64,000 bases of DNA from Vagococcus intermedius (GCF_029144185.1 NZ_CP110232.1:62001-126000); one strand, 5' to 3'. Positions 16,002-26,576 are shown, counted from the first letter of the stretch. Notes: generated by a model not told the origin, from the letters alone. Made by a program: numbers and translations.

Positions 16002-16810
16002 GACGAGCGCTTTTAGCAGCAAGTTTTATGGCCATTATTGCCCCATTATTAGGGGTATTTCTAGTAGTTAGAAGACAGTCCTTATTAGCAGATACGTTGT
16101 CACATGTATCTTTAGCTGGGATTGCACTAGGTTTTTTCATCAACTTAAACCCAACGATTACCACCTTAGTAGTGGTAATCATATCAGCAGTTATTTTGGA
16201 ATACCTAAGGACTGTTTATAGTACTTATTCAGAAGTGTCAACGGCAATTTTAATGTCAGGAGGATTGGCGACAGCACTAGTGTTAATGAATGCTAACAAA
16301 GGTGATTCGTCGATGAGAATTCAACAATATTTGTTTGGTTCGATTGTGACAATTAGCTGGGATCAGGTAAAAATATTAGGCGTTTTATTGTTATTTTTAG
16401 TAGTTATCTTCATTCTCTTCAAACGTCCGATGTATGTAATGACATTTGATGAAGATACGGCTCATGTTGACGGATTACCAGTTCGTTGGATGTCTCTATT
16501 ATTTAATGTCCTAACGGGTGTGGCGATTACTGTGATGATTCCGATTGCAGGAGCGCTACTGGTTTCGGCTATTATGGTCTTACCTGCCGCAATTGCCATG
16601 AGACTTGGAAGCAGTTTTAATAAGGTTTTAGGTATAAGTGTCATCATTGGCTTGATTGGTATGCTGAGTGGTTTGGTGACGTCATATGAAGTTGATACGC
16701 CACCTGGAGCAACGATTACGCTTATCTTCATTCTAATGTTCTTCTTAGTTATGTTAGGGAAACGTCTTCGTTTAATAGTAGTGAAAAAAAATGAAAACAA
16801 GCGCAATTAA
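15974..16810 (+). CDS. adcB: Zinc ABC transporter permease AdcB
   Basis: 278 residues of the ABC-3 metal permease family with about eight membrane segments; [22 protein letters not shown] near residue 35-55 is the family signature. It starts at an ATG preceded by AGGAGGA inside the end of adcC. Together with AdcC and a separately encoded lipoprotein it imports zinc. The zinc assignment rests on the AdcC sequence and the Zur-type operator; manganese transporters are close relatives. Confidence 0.9.
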   Translation: MAMLSYEFMRRALLAASFMAIIAPLLGVFLVVRRQSLLADTLSHVSLAGIALGFFINLNPTITTLVVVIISAVILEYLRTVYSTYSEVSTAILMSGGLATALVLMNANKGDSSMRIQQYLFGSIVTISWDQVKILGVLLLFLVVIFILFKRPMYVMTFDEDTAHVDGLPVRWMSLLFNVLTGVAITVMIPIAGALLVSAIMVLPAAIAMRLGSSFNKVLGISVIIGLIGMLSGLVTSYEVDTPPGATITLIFILMFFLVMLGKRLRLIVVKKNENKRN

Positions 16811-16824
16811 TGTGCTTGTTTTTT
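16795..16824 (+). terminator. Terminator of adcCB
   Basis: AAACAAGCGCA pairs with TGTGCTTGTTT (one G-U pair) followed by T residues; it overlaps the adcB stop codon. Confidence 0.75.
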
Positions 16825-16848
16825 GTTTTATCAAGGAAAAAGAAAGAT

Positions 16849-16861
16849 TAAAACGAACAAT
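16849..16861 (+). promoter_or_regulatory. PurBox-like site upstream of purR
   Basis: TAAAACGAACAAT matches the PurR PurBox AWWWCCGAACWWT at 11 of 13 positions, including the CGAAC core. A TATAAT -10 lies at 16908-16913. No second, inverted box is visible. Confidence 0.5.
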
Positions 16862-16946
16862 TTCTAATAATATATCAAAAAGACTAGGAATTTATAGTGA
16901 TTAATCATATAATACTAGATAAATAAAGAGAGAAGAGGTGGTAATG

Positions 16947-17765
16947 GTGAAAGTCAGAAGAAGTGAGCGTCTCGTTGATATGACACAATACTTATTAGAG
17001 CATCCGCACACATTGATTCCGTTGCCTTTTTTTGCGAAACGATATAATTCGGCCAAGTCTTCAATTAGTGAAGATTTAGGTATTATTAAACGAACATTTA
17101 GTCTTAGAAACCGCGGCATATTGGAGACGATTCCTGGCGCAGCAGGTGGTGTCCGTTTTATTCCAGAGATTTCGGAGACCCAAGCGCGTGTTATTGTCAA
17201 TGAATTATGTGAGCGCTTATCCGAAAAAAATCGGTTACTACCGGGAGGCTACGTTTATTTATCAGATTTACTTGGCGAGCCAGAGCTATTACGTAAGGTT
17301 GGGCAAATAATTGCTGCTAAATATAAGGATCAAAAAATTGATGCTGTGATGACAGTCGCGACCAAAGGTGTCCCGATTGCCCAAGCTGTTTCTTATCAAT
17401 TGAATGTCCCATTTGTAATTGTTCGTAGAGATTCTAAAATAACAGAAGGTTCAACAGTGAGTGTTAATTATGTGTCGGGCTCATCTCAACGCATAGAAAA
17501 AATGGAGTTATCAAAACGTAGTTTGAAAAAAGGGTCCCGTGTCTTAGTCGTCGATGATTTTATGAAAGGTGGCGGGACTGTAAACGGAATGAAAGGGCTA
17601 ATTGAAGAGTTTGAAGCCGAGCTTGTTGGGATTACGGTTTTTGCCGAATCAAACTTTAGCGGGTGTCGTGTGATTGATGAGTATCATTCACTGTTATGTG
17701 TAGAAGAAGTTGATGTTCAAACTAAAACAATTAGTGTCATACCAGGAACTTATTTCAATAAATAA
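16947..17765 (+). CDS. purR: Purine operon regulator PurR
   Basis: 272 residues: an N-terminal winged helix (about 1-75, [20 protein letters not shown]) and a phosphoribosyltransferase-like domain with the PRPP motif [17 protein letters not shown] near 190-206. In Firmicutes it binds PurBoxes and responds to PRPP. Start: GTG 16947 is preferred because it aligns with PurR N-termini and sits eight bases after GAGG; ATG 16944 and GTG 16938 are alternatives. It lies next to glmU and prs, the latter making its effector PRPP. A PurBox-like sequence upstream suggests autoregulation. Confidence 0.93.
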   Translation: MKVRRSERLVDMTQYLLEHPHTLIPLPFFAKRYNSAKSSISEDLGIIKRTFSLRNRGILETIPGAAGGVRFIPEISETQARVIVNELCERLSEKNRLLPGGYVYLSDLLGEPELLRKVGQIIAAKYKDQKIDAVMTVATKGVPIAQAVSYQLNVPFVIVRRDSKITEGSTVSVNYVSGSSQRIEKMELSKRSLKKGSRVLVVDDFMKGGGTVNGMKGLIEEFEAELVGITVFAESNFSGCRVIDEYHSLLCVEEVDVQTKTISVIPGTYFNK

Positions 17766-17784
17766 AACTAAAGGAGTCATAAAA

Positions 17785-19158
17785 ATGACAAAACGTTATG
17801 CCATTATTTTAGCAGCGGGACAAGGGTCTCGTATGAAATCAAAAAAATACAAAGTATTACATGAAATTGCTGGCAAAGCAATGGTTGAACATGTTGTAGG
17901 AAATGTTGAAAAATTATCTCCAGAAAAAATAGTTGCAGTAGTTGGATTTGGGGCTGAAAGTGTAAAAGAACGTTTAGGGGAACGTAGTGAGTATGCTTTA
18001 CAATCTGAACAATTAGGTACTGGCCATGCTGTTTTGATGACGAAAGAATTATTAGCAGATAAAGAAGGAACAACCTTAGTGATTTGTGGTGATACGCCGC
18101 TTATTACGGCTGAAACTCTAGACGCTTTATTTGCTGCACATGAAAAAGCGGAGGCTAAAGCGACAATTCTAACAGCACATGCTGAAAACCCATTTTCATA
18201 TGGCCGCATTATTCGTAATGCTGAGGGACATGTCGAACGTATTGTCGAGGAAAAAGATGCCAATGAAGAAGAGCAAAAAGTCCAAGAGATTAATACCGGG
18301 ACATTTTGTTTTGACAATAAAGCATTGTTTGAAGCATTGGATCAAGTAGGTAATGATAACGCCCAAGGTGAGTATTACTTACCTGATGTGATTGGTATCT
18401 TACAACAACAAGGTGAAATTGTAACAGCTCATCAAATGGCTGAATTTGCCGATTCAATTGGAATTAATGATCGTATGGCGCTATCAGTAGCAACTAAGAC
18501 AATGCGTCAGCGTTTAAATCATCAACATATGGTTAATGGTGTCACTTTTATTGACCCGGATACAACATATATTGATACCGATGTTGTGATTGGAAATGAT
18601 ACAGTTATCGAAGCTGGTGTGCATATTAAAGGTAATACTGTGATTGGTTCAAATTGTTTAATCGGTGCTAACAGTGAAATTATTGACAGTCAATTAGGTG
18701 ATCATATCAAAGTAACCTCTTCACACATTGAAGGAGCAACTGTTCAAAATGGTAGTGATATAGGCCCATTTGGACGTTTACGTCCAGGGGCAGAGTTAGC
18801 TGAAAATGTCCATATTGGAAACTTCGTCGAAGTTAAAAAAGCGACGATTGCTAAAGGAACCAAAATTGGTCATCTGACTTATGTAGGGGATGCTGAAATT
18901 GGTGAAAATGTTAACATTGGCTGTGGGACAGTTTTTGTAAATTACGATGGTAAAAACAAGCATCAATCAATTATTGGTGACAATGTCTTTTTAGGATGCC
19001 AAACTAGTATCGTCTCACCGGTCACGATTGGTGATGGGGCATTTACAGCAGCGGGTTCAACAATTACTAAAGATGTTCCAGCTAACTCTTTAGCGATTGC
19101 TCGTGCTGAACAAGCTAATAAAGAAAATTATGCTAAAAAACTCCCTTATTCTAAATAA
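17785..19158 (+). CDS. glmU: Bifunctional N-acetylglucosamine-1-P uridyltransferase/glucosamine-1-P acetyltransferase GlmU
   Basis: 457 residues. The N-terminal uridyltransferase has [18 protein letters not shown] (about 8-25); the C-terminal left-handed beta-helix (about 250-450) has hexapeptide repeats and acetyltransferase residues in [15 protein letters not shown]. It makes UDP-GlcNAc, the precursor of peptidoglycan and teichoic acid linkage. The ATG at 17785 follows AAGGAG by eight bases; the open frame from 17710 overlaps purR and has no ribosome-binding site. It is 19 bp after purR and likely co-transcribed. Confidence 0.96.
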   Translation: MTKRYAIILAAGQGSRMKSKKYKVLHEIAGKAMVEHVVGNVEKLSPEKIVAVVGFGAESVKERLGERSEYALQSEQLGTGHAVLMTKELLADKEGTTLVICGDTPLITAETLDALFAAHEKAEAKATILTAHAENPFSYGRIIRNAEGHVERIVEEKDANEEEQKVQEINTGTFCFDNKALFEALDQVGNDNAQGEYYLPDVIGILQQQGEIVTAHQMAEFADSIGINDRMALSVATKTMRQRLNHQHMVNGVTFIDPDTTYIDTDVVIGNDTVIEAGVHIKGNTVIGSNCLIGANSEIIDSQLGDHIKVTSSHIEGATVQNGSDIGPFGRLRPGAELAENVHIGNFVEVKKATIAKGTKIGHLTYVGDAEIGENVNIGCGTVFVNYDGKNKHQSIIGDNVFLGCQTSIVSPVTIGDGAFTAAGSTITKDVPANSLAIARAEQANKENYAKKLPYSK

Positions 19159-19249
19159 TTTATGAGCAATCACTTGATTTTCGAGTGAAAAATGACTACT
19201 ATTTATAGGGAAACAAAAATTTTTTCAAACATAGAAAGCGGAGGTCCTC

Positions 19250-20218
19250 ATGTCAAAACATTACTTTGATCCAAGACTGAAAATATTTGCATTGAATTCT
19301 AACAAGAAATTAGCAGAAAAGATTGCAGATGCAGTAGGAGTAGAGTTAGGCAAATCGTCAGTAAATCAGTTTAGTGATGGCGAGATTCAAATCAATATCG
19401 AAGAAAGTATTCGTGGCGATCATGTTTATTTAATTCAATCTACAAGCTATCCAGTAAATGATAACTTGATGGAATTATTAATCATGATTGATGCATTAAA
19501 ACGTGCAAGTGCTAAAACAATCAACGTTGTGATGCCTTACTATGGTTACGCACGTCAAGATCGTAAAGCTCGTTCTCGTGAACCTATTACAGCTAAATTA
19601 GTAGCAAATATGTTAACAGCAGCGGGAGCTAACCGTGTATTAACACTTGATTTACATGCAGTACAAATTCAAGGTTTCTTTGATATCCCAGTAGACCATT
19701 TAATGGCTGCCCCATTATTAGCAGATTACTTTATTACAAATGGTTACGTAGGAGATGATACAGTTGTTGTTTCTCCAGATCATGGTGGTGTGACGCGTGC
19801 TCGTAAGTTAGCTGAATTCTTAAAAGCGCCGATTGCTATTATTGATAAACGTCGTCCAAAAGCTAACGTAGCAGAGGTAATGAATATTATCGGTAATGTT
19901 GAAGGCAAAAAATGTATCTTAATCGACGACATGATCGATACTGCTGGTACAATCACTTTAGCTGCACAAGCACTTAAAGATGCTGGCGCAACAGAAGTTG
20001 TCGCTTGTTGTACACATCCAGTTTTATCAGGTCCAGCTTTTGATCGACTAGAAAATTCTCCACTTGAAAAAGTTATTGTTACAGATTCAATTTACTTACC
20101 AGACGAAAATCGTATTGATAAGATTGAAGAAGTAAGTGTAGGTGAATTGATTGGGGATGCGATTAAACGTATTCATGAAAATAAACCAGTTAGTCCGCTA
20201 TTTGAAAAGAAAAATTAA
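19250..20218 (+). CDS. prs: Ribose-phosphate pyrophosphokinase
   Basis: 322 residues. It converts ribose-5-phosphate and ATP to PRPP for purine, pyrimidine, NAD and histidine synthesis. Visible motifs: the metal-binding [17 protein letters not shown] near 130-146, the flexible-loop segment [14 protein letters not shown], and the PRPP loop [18 protein letters not shown] precedes the ATG. The 91-bp gap after glmU holds a small TCACT/AGTGA hairpin without a T run, so read-through from glmU is likely. Confidence 0.96.
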   Translation: MSKHYFDPRLKIFALNSNKKLAEKIADAVGVELGKSSVNQFSDGEIQINIEESIRGDHVYLIQSTSYPVNDNLMELLIMIDALKRASAKTINVVMPYYGYARQDRKARSREPITAKLVANMLTAAGANRVLTLDLHAVQIQGFFDIPVDHLMAAPLLADYFITNGYVGDDTVVVSPDHGGVTRARKLAEFLKAPIAIIDKRRPKANVAEVMNIIGNVEGKKCILIDDMIDTAGTITLAAQALKDAGATEVVACCTHPVLSGPAFDRLENSPLEKVIVTDSIYLPDENRIDKIEEVSVGELIGDAIKRIHENKPVSPLFEKKN

Positions 20219-20225
20219 TAAAAAA

Positions 20226-20259
20226 AACCTTATCTTTAATAAGATAAGGTTTTTTTTTA
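20226..20259. terminator. Bidirectional terminator between prs and mscL
   Basis: The stem AACCTTATCTT with AAGATAAGGTT has A residues before and nine or more T residues after. Confidence 0.92.
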
Positions 20260-20715
20260 TTTTTCCTGAGTTAAATTATCAATCATTACAGACTCTTCTT
20301 TTGAGAGTGTTTCTCCGTTTTGTTTCGCTAACAAATCACGAATTTCCATTAATAATAATTCAGAAGCTTCAGGTTCCACTTCTTCTTCTGCAACAAAACC
20401 AGTTACCGTTCTAGCTTTATTGATAGCTTTAACAATTAAAAAGACAACAATGGCTGTAATTAAGAAAGTGATAATAGCACTAATAACTAAACCATAGTTA
20501 AATTTAATTCCTTTAATAACTAACTCCATTCCTTCCATCTCTTTAGTTCCATTTTTGCTACCTGTAATTAGGCGAATAACCAATCCTACAAGTGGTGTAA
20601 TTAACCCATCAACGATGGATTTGACAATCGCTGTAAAGGCTCCTCCAATAACAACCCCAACGGCAAGATCTAAGACATTACCTTGCATGATAAACTCTTT
20701 AAACTCTTTAATCAT
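20257..20715 (-). CDS. mscL: Large-conductance mechanosensitive channel MscL
   Basis: 152 residues, the usual size. MIKEFKEFIMQGNVLDLAVGVVIGGAFTAIV forms the N-terminal helix and pore-lining TM1; TM2 is at about 72-98, and a charged C-terminal bundle (GFVAEEEVEPEASELLLMEIRDLL region) follows. It opens under membrane tension to release solutes during osmotic downshock. AAAGGAG precedes the ATG. It is a lone gene converging on prs. Confidence 0.95.
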   Translation of the reverse strand: MIKEFKEFIMQGNVLDLAVGVVIGGAFTAIVKSIVDGLITPLVGLVIRLITGSKNGTKEMEGMELVIKGIKFNYGLVISAIITFLITAIVVFLIVKAINKARTVTGFVAEEEVEPEASELLLMEIRDLLAKQNGETLSKEESVMIDNLTQEK

Positions 20716-20997
20716 GATGATTCTCCTTTATAAATTTGATGTTATTTAATTATAACTAACTTGGAGGTAAATTTAAATAATAACGTTTGATAACAGTTAA
20801 GTGTTTTAAAAATAGGCCTCAATTGAACAAAGTATCGGTGTAATAATAGCGTGTTATATGCTATCATAAAGTAGATATAATTAACAATTATAGGGTATTT
20901 TTGAGTTGAAATAGTATTAGAATTTATAAGATGATTTGGAAGTCTTAGTTTGATGATTAAGAGCAAGAAGTTAATGTTTTAGAAAGTAGGTAGAACA

Positions 20998-22278
20998 ATG
21001 AGTATTAAACTTAAACGCGGGGTCAATTTACATGTTATTCCCACAACTAAATATAAAACAGTTCGGATAATGGTTCGCTTTTCATCACCTTTAGAAGTTG
21101 ACACTATTAGTAAGCGAACATTGTTGGCGAGTTTATTAGAAACCAATAGTCAGAAGTATGCCACACAACAGCAGTTAAGTGAAAAGTTAGCTGAGTTATA
21201 TGGTGCAAGTTACGGTATTAATATTGGTAAAAAAGGAGACACACATTTAGTTAGTGCCGTTTTAAATGTTGTAAATGATAAATTTTTACCAGGTTCAGAA
21301 GATGTTTTAGCTGAAGGAATCTCCTTTTTAAAAGAGGTTTTATTTTATCCTAATTTTGATGAACAGCTTTTTAACAAAGATACATTTGAGCGTGAAAAAG
21401 CGAATCTAATTGACTATATCGCCTCAGTCTATGATGATAAACAAAGTCAGGCAGCATTAGCTTTACAAGAATTATACTTTGCAGAATCACCTAGCCAAAA
21501 AATACCAAGTTTTGGAACGGTAGAATCTGTTACAGCTTTAAGTCTTGAAGATGTTACAGCTTACTATCATAGGATGATGGCAACAGATACAGTTGATATT
21601 ATGGTAATTGGTGATGTCACAGAAGAGGCGATGGTTAGTCTATTTTCGAGCTTACCATTTAATGAGCGTCGAGTAGAGACTCAACTTGATTTTTATGAAC
21701 AAGATACTCCGATAGAAAAAAGAGAAAAAGTTGAGACGCTTTCTGTCACACAAGCTAAGTTAAATATGGGCTATCACACAGGTGTTTATTATCATGATGC
21801 CAATTATTTTGCGTTGCAAATTTTTAATGGTTTGTTTGGTGGCTTTCCCCATTCTAAGTTATTTATGAATGTTAGAGAAAAAGAAAGTATGGCTTATTAT
21901 GCTTCAAGTTCTTTAGATAGTTTTAGAGGCTTGATAACGGTTCAAACAGGAATTGATAGCAAAAATAAAGAACGTGTACTGACACTTGTAGATGAGCAAC
22001 TTGCAAGCTTAGTAGCTGGTGATATAAGTTCTGAGGACATGAATCAAACAAAAGAAATGCTTAAAAATCAATATTTCTTGTCGTTAGATAATCCAGGTTC
22101 GGTCTTAGAAGCAGCTTATCTTGCTGATAAGGTAAAAAAATCTAATTTGACCGATAAAGAATGGGTAGCTGGTTTAGAAGCAGTGAGTGTCGCAGATGTT
22201 CAAGCTATTGCTAAAAAATTAAGTCTACAAGCAGTATATTTTATGGAAGGAGAGTCGTTAAGTAATGGAGAAGATTAA
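20998..22278 (+). CDS. M16-family peptidase-like protein, YmfF type (no zinc motif)
   Basis: 426 residues of the insulinase/pitrilysin fold. The inverted zinc motif HxxEH is absent in the N-terminal domain, where SSPLEVDTISKRTLL stands instead, so this is the non-catalytic partner. In Bacillus the homologues YmfF and YmfH sit side by side, as here. Its 3' end overlaps the next gene by 14 bp. The 280 bp upstream of it show no gene. A complex of inactive and active subunits is inferred by analogy with mitochondrial processing peptidase. Confidence 0.82.
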   Translation: MSIKLKRGVNLHVIPTTKYKTVRIMVRFSSPLEVDTISKRTLLASLLETNSQKYATQQQLSEKLAELYGASYGINIGKKGDTHLVSAVLNVVNDKFLPGSEDVLAEGISFLKEVLFYPNFDEQLFNKDTFEREKANLIDYIASVYDDKQSQAALALQELYFAESPSQKIPSFGTVESVTALSLEDVTAYYHRMMATDTVDIMVIGDVTEEAMVSLFSSLPFNERRVETQLDFYEQDTPIEKREKVETLSVTQAKLNMGYHTGVYYHDANYFALQIFNGLFGGFPHSKLFMNVREKESMAYYASSSLDSFRGLITVQTGIDSKNKERVLTLVDEQLASLVAGDISSEDMNQTKEMLKNQYFLSLDNPGSVLEAAYLADKVKKSNLTDKEWVAGLEAVSVADVQAIAKKLSLQAVYFMEGESLSNGED

Positions 22279-23560
22279 TTATCCAGGATTAAATGAAACT
22301 TTATATAAAGAGACGTTACCTAACGGTTTAAATGTCATATTATTACCAAAATTAGGTTTTAATAAAACCTATGGCTTATTTACGACTAACTATGGGTCAA
22401 TTGATAATCGCTTTGTTCCTTTAGGTGAGCATGAAATTGTGGAAGTTCCTGATGGGATTGCTCATTTTTTAGAGCATAAGATGTTTGAGAAAGAAGATGG
22501 CGATGTATTTCAACAATTTGGTGCTCAAGGAGCCTCAGCGAATGCTTTTACAAGTTTTACACGAACAAGTTATTTATTTTCTAGTACAACTCAAATTAAT
22601 GAAAATATTACTACCTTGTTAGACTTTGTTCAAGCACCCTATTTTACAGAGGAGACAGTCGAGAAAGAAAAAGGGATTATTGGTCAAGAAATTCAAATGT
22701 ATCAAGATGATGCAAATTGGCGTTTGTTTTTTGGAATTATAGGGAATCTTTACCCGACACATCCTTTACATATTGATATTGCTGGGACAATTGAAAGTAT
22801 TGCTGATATTACAGCCGAAGATTTATACTTGTGTTATCGTACCTTTTATCATCCAAGTAATATGAATTTGCTGGTCGTAGGTAATATGGAGCCGGAAACA
22901 ATGATGGCTCACATTCGCCACAATCAGGCTAATAAATCATTTCCAGATGCGACTTTAATTGAGCGAGAGTTTCCTGAAGTAACAACAGCCGATATTATTA
23001 AAAAAGCTAGCATTAATATGCCTGTTAATCGTAGTAAGGTGATTGTAGGTCTTAAAGGGACAAAATCATTGCCTACAGAAGGATTTGAACTCTTACGTTA
23101 TCAAACAGCTGTGAACTTATTATTACAGTTACTATTTGGAGACACTTCAAGTAATCGTGAAATCATGTATAATGAGGGACTAATTGACGATAGTTTTGGT
23201 TATGATTTTAGTTTGGATCGTGGCTATTACTTTGCAGATTTCGGTGGAGATAGTAAAGAACCTGAGCGTTTAGTAGAGAAAATTCGTGATATTTTATTGA
23301 CGGCTACAAGTAGCTCAGAAATAACAGAGCCTAAGTTACGGTTATTGAAGAAAAAAATGCTAGGTAAATATCTGCAATCTTTAAATTCGTTAGAATATAT
23401 TGCTAATCGTTTTAGCCAAATGCAGTTTGGTGATGCGACTTTATTTGATATGGCTGAAGTGATTGAAAGTATAACATTAGATGATATTTATAAGGCAATA
23501 GATCATTTTATTCAAGAGGACGCCTTAAGTGAGTTTTATATGTATCCAGAAGATCATTAA
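22265..23560 (+). CDS. M16-family zinc metallopeptidase, YmfH type
   Basis: 431 residues with the inverted zinc motif intact: HFLEH in DGIAHFLEHKMFEKEDGD near residue 67, with a downstream Glu in EKGIIGQEIQMYQ near 141 as third ligand. It is the likely catalytic partner of the preceding protein. The substrate is not known. It lies before rodZ and pgsA in the same order as in Bacillus (ymfF-ymfH-...-ymfM-pgsA). Confidence 0.87.
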   Translation: MEKINYPGLNETLYKETLPNGLNVILLPKLGFNKTYGLFTTNYGSIDNRFVPLGEHEIVEVPDGIAHFLEHKMFEKEDGDVFQQFGAQGASANAFTSFTRTSYLFSSTTQINENITTLLDFVQAPYFTEETVEKEKGIIGQEIQMYQDDANWRLFFGIIGNLYPTHPLHIDIAGTIESIADITAEDLYLCYRTFYHPSNMNLLVVGNMEPETMMAHIRHNQANKSFPDATLIEREFPEVTTADIIKKASINMPVNRSKVIVGLKGTKSLPTEGFELLRYQTAVNLLLQLLFGDTSSNREIMYNEGLIDDSFGYDFSLDRGYYFADFGGDSKEPERLVEKIRDILLTATSSSEITEPKLRLLKKKMLGKYLQSLNSLEYIANRFSQMQFGDATLFDMAEVIESITLDDIYKAIDHFIQEDALSEFYMYPEDH

Positions 23561-23712
23561 ACTTAGACAGCTAATATCTAACGAAATATTAAAGAATAGC
23601 TAGTATTACTAGTTTTAATTCTTAAATATCGTTACAATAGGAAAGCGATAACGTTATTTATTCTGAAAAAGGCTGAGATAAGAGCCAGAGAAAAAGAAAA
23701 AAGGGTGAGCAA

Positions 23713-24567
23713 GTGAAATCGATAGGCGAAATTTTAAAGAGTGCCCGCTTAACTAGAGGGCTGACGATAGAAGAATTACAGCAAACAACGAAAATTCAAA
23801 AACGTTATTTAGAGGCAATTGAGGCTAATGACTTTGATGCCTTACCTAGTGTCTATTATGCTAAATCTTTTATTCGACAATATGCAACAGAAGTTGGGGC
23901 GGATGCTGAATATTTGATAGCACGTTTTGAAGGAAAACCGACTGAGGCTATTGTGACACCAGAATCAGTTGAGGGGACACGTGCTGATATCCATACGGAG
24001 AAAAATAATTCGAAGCTAACTTTTATTATGGATAATTTACCGATGATTTTATTAACAGTTGCCGCAATTGTGATTATTTCAGGAATTGGATTTATCACGT
24101 TGCGAGAAGGCAATAAAAAAGAAATGATAAAAAAACCGAAAGAAGTCCAAGTTGATAAACAAGCGGCACCTGCTTCTAAATCTAAAGAGAAACAAGCTGA
24201 TGACAAGCCTTCAGAGGACAATAAGGAACAAACAGATATGTCTTTAGAATTTCTTAGTCAAGAGGGGTATGATGTCAATATGGCGGCTAATAATATTAGT
24301 GATCCGGTGACATTAGATTTAACAAGTATTAATGATCGGTGTTGGATTGGGATAAAAGTAGGGGATGAATATATTTTTGACCAAACGTTGGAAGCAAACA
24401 GCACTGATAGTGTGGTGTTACCTGAAGGGACAACCAGCGTAGCGATTACATTAGGTAATTTAAGCAATGCTCAAATTAAAGTGAATGGGCAAGACTTAGA
24501 TTTTAATCCAGACGGTGCCGCACAGCTAAAACGTAATGTTAATCTAGACATTAATTTAGCCGAGTAA
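23713..24567 (+). CDS. rodZ: Cell-shape protein RodZ (YmfM family)
   Basis: 284 residues: a HTH_25 DNA-binding-like domain (about 1-72), one membrane helix at about 109-130, a Lys/Asp-rich linker, and an extracellular DUF4115-type beta domain (about 180-284). RodZ links MreB-type or cell-wall machinery to the envelope; mreCD also occur in this window. GTG start with AAGGGTGA upstream. The 150-bp gap before it contains the palindrome CTAGTATTACTAG (23600-23612) of unknown role. Confidence 0.87.
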   Translation: MKSIGEILKSARLTRGLTIEELQQTTKIQKRYLEAIEANDFDALPSVYYAKSFIRQYATEVGADAEYLIARFEGKPTEAIVTPESVEGTRADIHTEKNNSKLTFIMDNLPMILLTVAAIVIISGIGFITLREGNKKEMIKKPKEVQVDKQAAPASKSKEKQADDKPSEDNKEQTDMSLEFLSQEGYDVNMAANNISDPVTLDLTSINDRCWIGIKVGDEYIFDQTLEANSTDSVVLPEGTTSVAITLGNLSNAQIKVNGQDLDFNPDGAAQLKRNVNLDINLAE

Positions 24568-24617
24568 TTAAAGGAAAATAGAACAATGGAATATGATTTT
24601 AGAGAGGTGTGGGAAAG

Positions 24618-25196
24618 ATGAATTTACCTAATAAACTAACCGTTATCAGAATTTGTATGATTCCGTTATTTATTATTGTAGTAAGTGAAGGATTTGATTG
24701 GGGAGTAATCTCAATAGCTGGGACATTGGTTCCATTAAATCAATTGATAGGAATGTTAATTTTTGCTGTGGCAAGTTTAACAGATTGGCTGGATGGTAAG
24801 ATTGCACGTGCCCAAGGTCTTGTCACAAATTTTGGTAAATTTGCTGATCCATTAGCAGATAAAATGTTGGTGATGACAGCGTTTATTATTTTAGTTGGCC
24901 AAGGCAAGGTCGCAAGTTGGATTGTTGCGATTATTGTCTGTCGAGAACTAGCAGTAACTGGTCTACGTTTGTTGCTAGTTGAAGATGGTGAAGTCATGGC
25001 AGCTGCATGGCCTGGAAAAGTAAAAACAGCTACACAAATGTTAGCTATTATTTTATTAATGATTAACAATGCACCATTTGAAGCATTAGGCTTCCCGTTA
25101 GCGCAAATTTTATTATATGTTTGTTTGATTTTTACTATCTATTCAGGTGTCGATTATTTCTGGCAAAATAAACATGTTTTTAAAGGATCAATGTAA
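24618..25196 (+). CDS. pgsA: CDP-diacylglycerol-glycerol-3-phosphate 3-phosphatidyltransferase PgsA
   Basis: 192 residues, several membrane helices. The CDP-alcohol phosphotransferase motif DGxxARxxxxxxxxGxxxDxxxD is complete within DWLDGKIARAQGLVTNFG and KFADPLADKML. It makes phosphatidylglycerol phosphate, the route to the main anionic phospholipid. The ATG at 24618 is chosen since GAGGTG sits eight bases upstream; an upstream GTG at 24609 falls within that site. Confidence 0.95.
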   Translation: MNLPNKLTVIRICMIPLFIIVVSEGFDWGVISIAGTLVPLNQLIGMLIFAVASLTDWLDGKIARAQGLVTNFGKFADPLADKMLVMTAFIILVGQGKVASWIVAIIVCRELAVTGLRLLLVEDGEVMAAAWPGKVKTATQMLAIILLMINNAPFEALGFPLAQILLYVCLIFTIYSGVDYFWQNKHVFKGSM

Positions 25197-25206
25197 TAAT
25201 TTTATT

Positions 25207-25239
25207 AAAAGTCGTAGCAAAAGCTATGGCTTTTTTTTT
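25207..25239 (+). terminator. Terminator after pgsA
   Basis: AGTCGTAGC pairs with GCTATGGCT around an AAAA loop, followed by nine T residues. Confidence 0.88.
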
Positions 25240-25317
25240 AGCTCGAAGGTCTATGATATAATTAAATAGAAGCATAAAGAAATACGAATACTATAATAGA
25301 TAGGTAAGAGGGATACG

Positions 25318-26571
25318 ATGAAAGCAGAAATTATAGCAGTTGGGACAGAATTATTACTGGGACAAGTAGTTAATACGAATGCAACCTTTATCTCGGAAGA
25401 ATTAGCCAGTCTAGGATTTGAAATATATTATCAGACAGTGGTTGGTGACAATACTCAGCGCTTAGAAAAATTGTTAGATTTAGCTGATGGGCGCAGTGAG
25501 TTGATTATTTTATGTGGGGGCTTAGGACCGACTGATGATGATTTAACAAGAGATGTTGTAGCCGCTCATGTAGGTGAAAGTTTGGAGACTGATAAGCAAG
25601 CCATGACTAAGATAAGTCGATATATGACTAAGATAGGTCGAGAAATGACTGAAAATAACCGTCGTCAAGCCTTAACTATTTCAGGCGGTAAAGTGGTTAA
25701 AAATCCACGTGGTTTAGCTATTGGGACATTTTATCAAGGCGATGAGACAGCTTATTTGTTGCTACCAGGGCCCCCAAGTGAGTTGATTCCAATGTTTCAT
25801 GAAGAGGTAGTTCCATTGCTGACACAGTTATTACCGCAAAAAGAAGTATTAACATCAAGGGTATTGAGGTTTTATGGTATTGGGGAGTCTCGTTTAGTGA
25901 CTGTTTTAAAAGACTTGATTGATACCCAAAGTAATCCGACTATTGCGCCATATGCTAAAGAAAATGAAGTTACTTTACGTTTGACAGCTAAGACTGACGA
26001 TAAATGTTTAGCAGACAAATTATTATCAACGATGGAAGAGACTATTATGTCCCGTGTTGGCACGTTTTTCTATGGCTATGGTGAGACAAATTCATTGATG
26101 GCAGAAACAGTTAAACTCTTAAAAGAGACAAATAAAACGGTTACGAGTGCAGAAAGTTTGACGGCAGGTCTATTTCAAAGTCTGCTTGGAGATGTGGCAG
26201 GAGCTTCAGTTGTTTATCCTGGAGGTGTGGTAACATATGCGACTAAGGTGAAGAGTCAATTATTAGGCATCCCTTTAGATAAATTAGAAGAAAATGGTGT
26301 TATAAGCCAATTTTGTGCTGAAAACATGGCAAAACAAATTGGGAAACAGTTAGAGACAGATTATGCAGTTTCCTTTACTGGAGTGGCAGGACCTGATTCT
26401 TTAGAAGATCAAGAGCCTGGGACAGTTTGGTTAGGTATATACTCTCGTAAAGAAGGAACACGTGCTGAGAAATTTATGTTTAACGGTAATCGTAATCAAG
26501 TGAGACATCATGCGGTCATGCGTGGAACAGATTTACTAAGACGGCAAATTTTAAAAGAAACAGAAAAATAA
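25318..26571 (+). CDS. cinA: CinA: competence/damage-inducible protein, nicotinamide-nucleotide amidase family
   Basis: 417 residues: N-terminal MoaB/COG1058 domain (about 1-170; GTELLLGQVVNTNATFISEEL and CGGLGPTDDDLTRDV) and a C-terminal CinA domain (about 255-415; AESLTAGLFQSLLGDVAG). The COG1058 part has been linked to ADP-ribose pyrophosphatase activity and the C-terminal part to NMN deamidation. It is next to recA, as in many competent Firmicutes. A TATAAT lies at 25257-25262, so it has its own promoter. Confidence 0.92.
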   Translation: MKAEIIAVGTELLLGQVVNTNATFISEELASLGFEIYYQTVVGDNTQRLEKLLDLADGRSELIILCGGLGPTDDDLTRDVVAAHVGESLETDKQAMTKISRYMTKIGREMTENNRRQALTISGGKVVKNPRGLAIGTFYQGDETAYLLLPGPPSELIPMFHEEVVPLLTQLLPQKEVLTSRVLRFYGIGESRLVTVLKDLIDTQSNPTIAPYAKENEVTLRLTAKTDDKCLADKLLSTMEETIMSRVGTFFYGYGETNSLMAETVKLLKETNKTVTSAESLTAGLFQSLLGDVAGASVVYPGGVVTYATKVKSQLLGIPLDKLEENGVISQFCAENMAKQIGKQLETDYAVSFTGVAGPDSLEDQEPGTVWLGIYSRKEGTRAEKFMFNGNRNQVRHHAVMRGTDLLRRQILKETEK

Positions 26572-26576
26572 GAATG

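Noticed and set aside
20742-20966. A minus-strand ORF of 74 codons upstream of the M16 pair
   Set aside because: Low-complexity AT-rich translation, no ribosome-binding site, located where promoters of mscL and the next operon should be.
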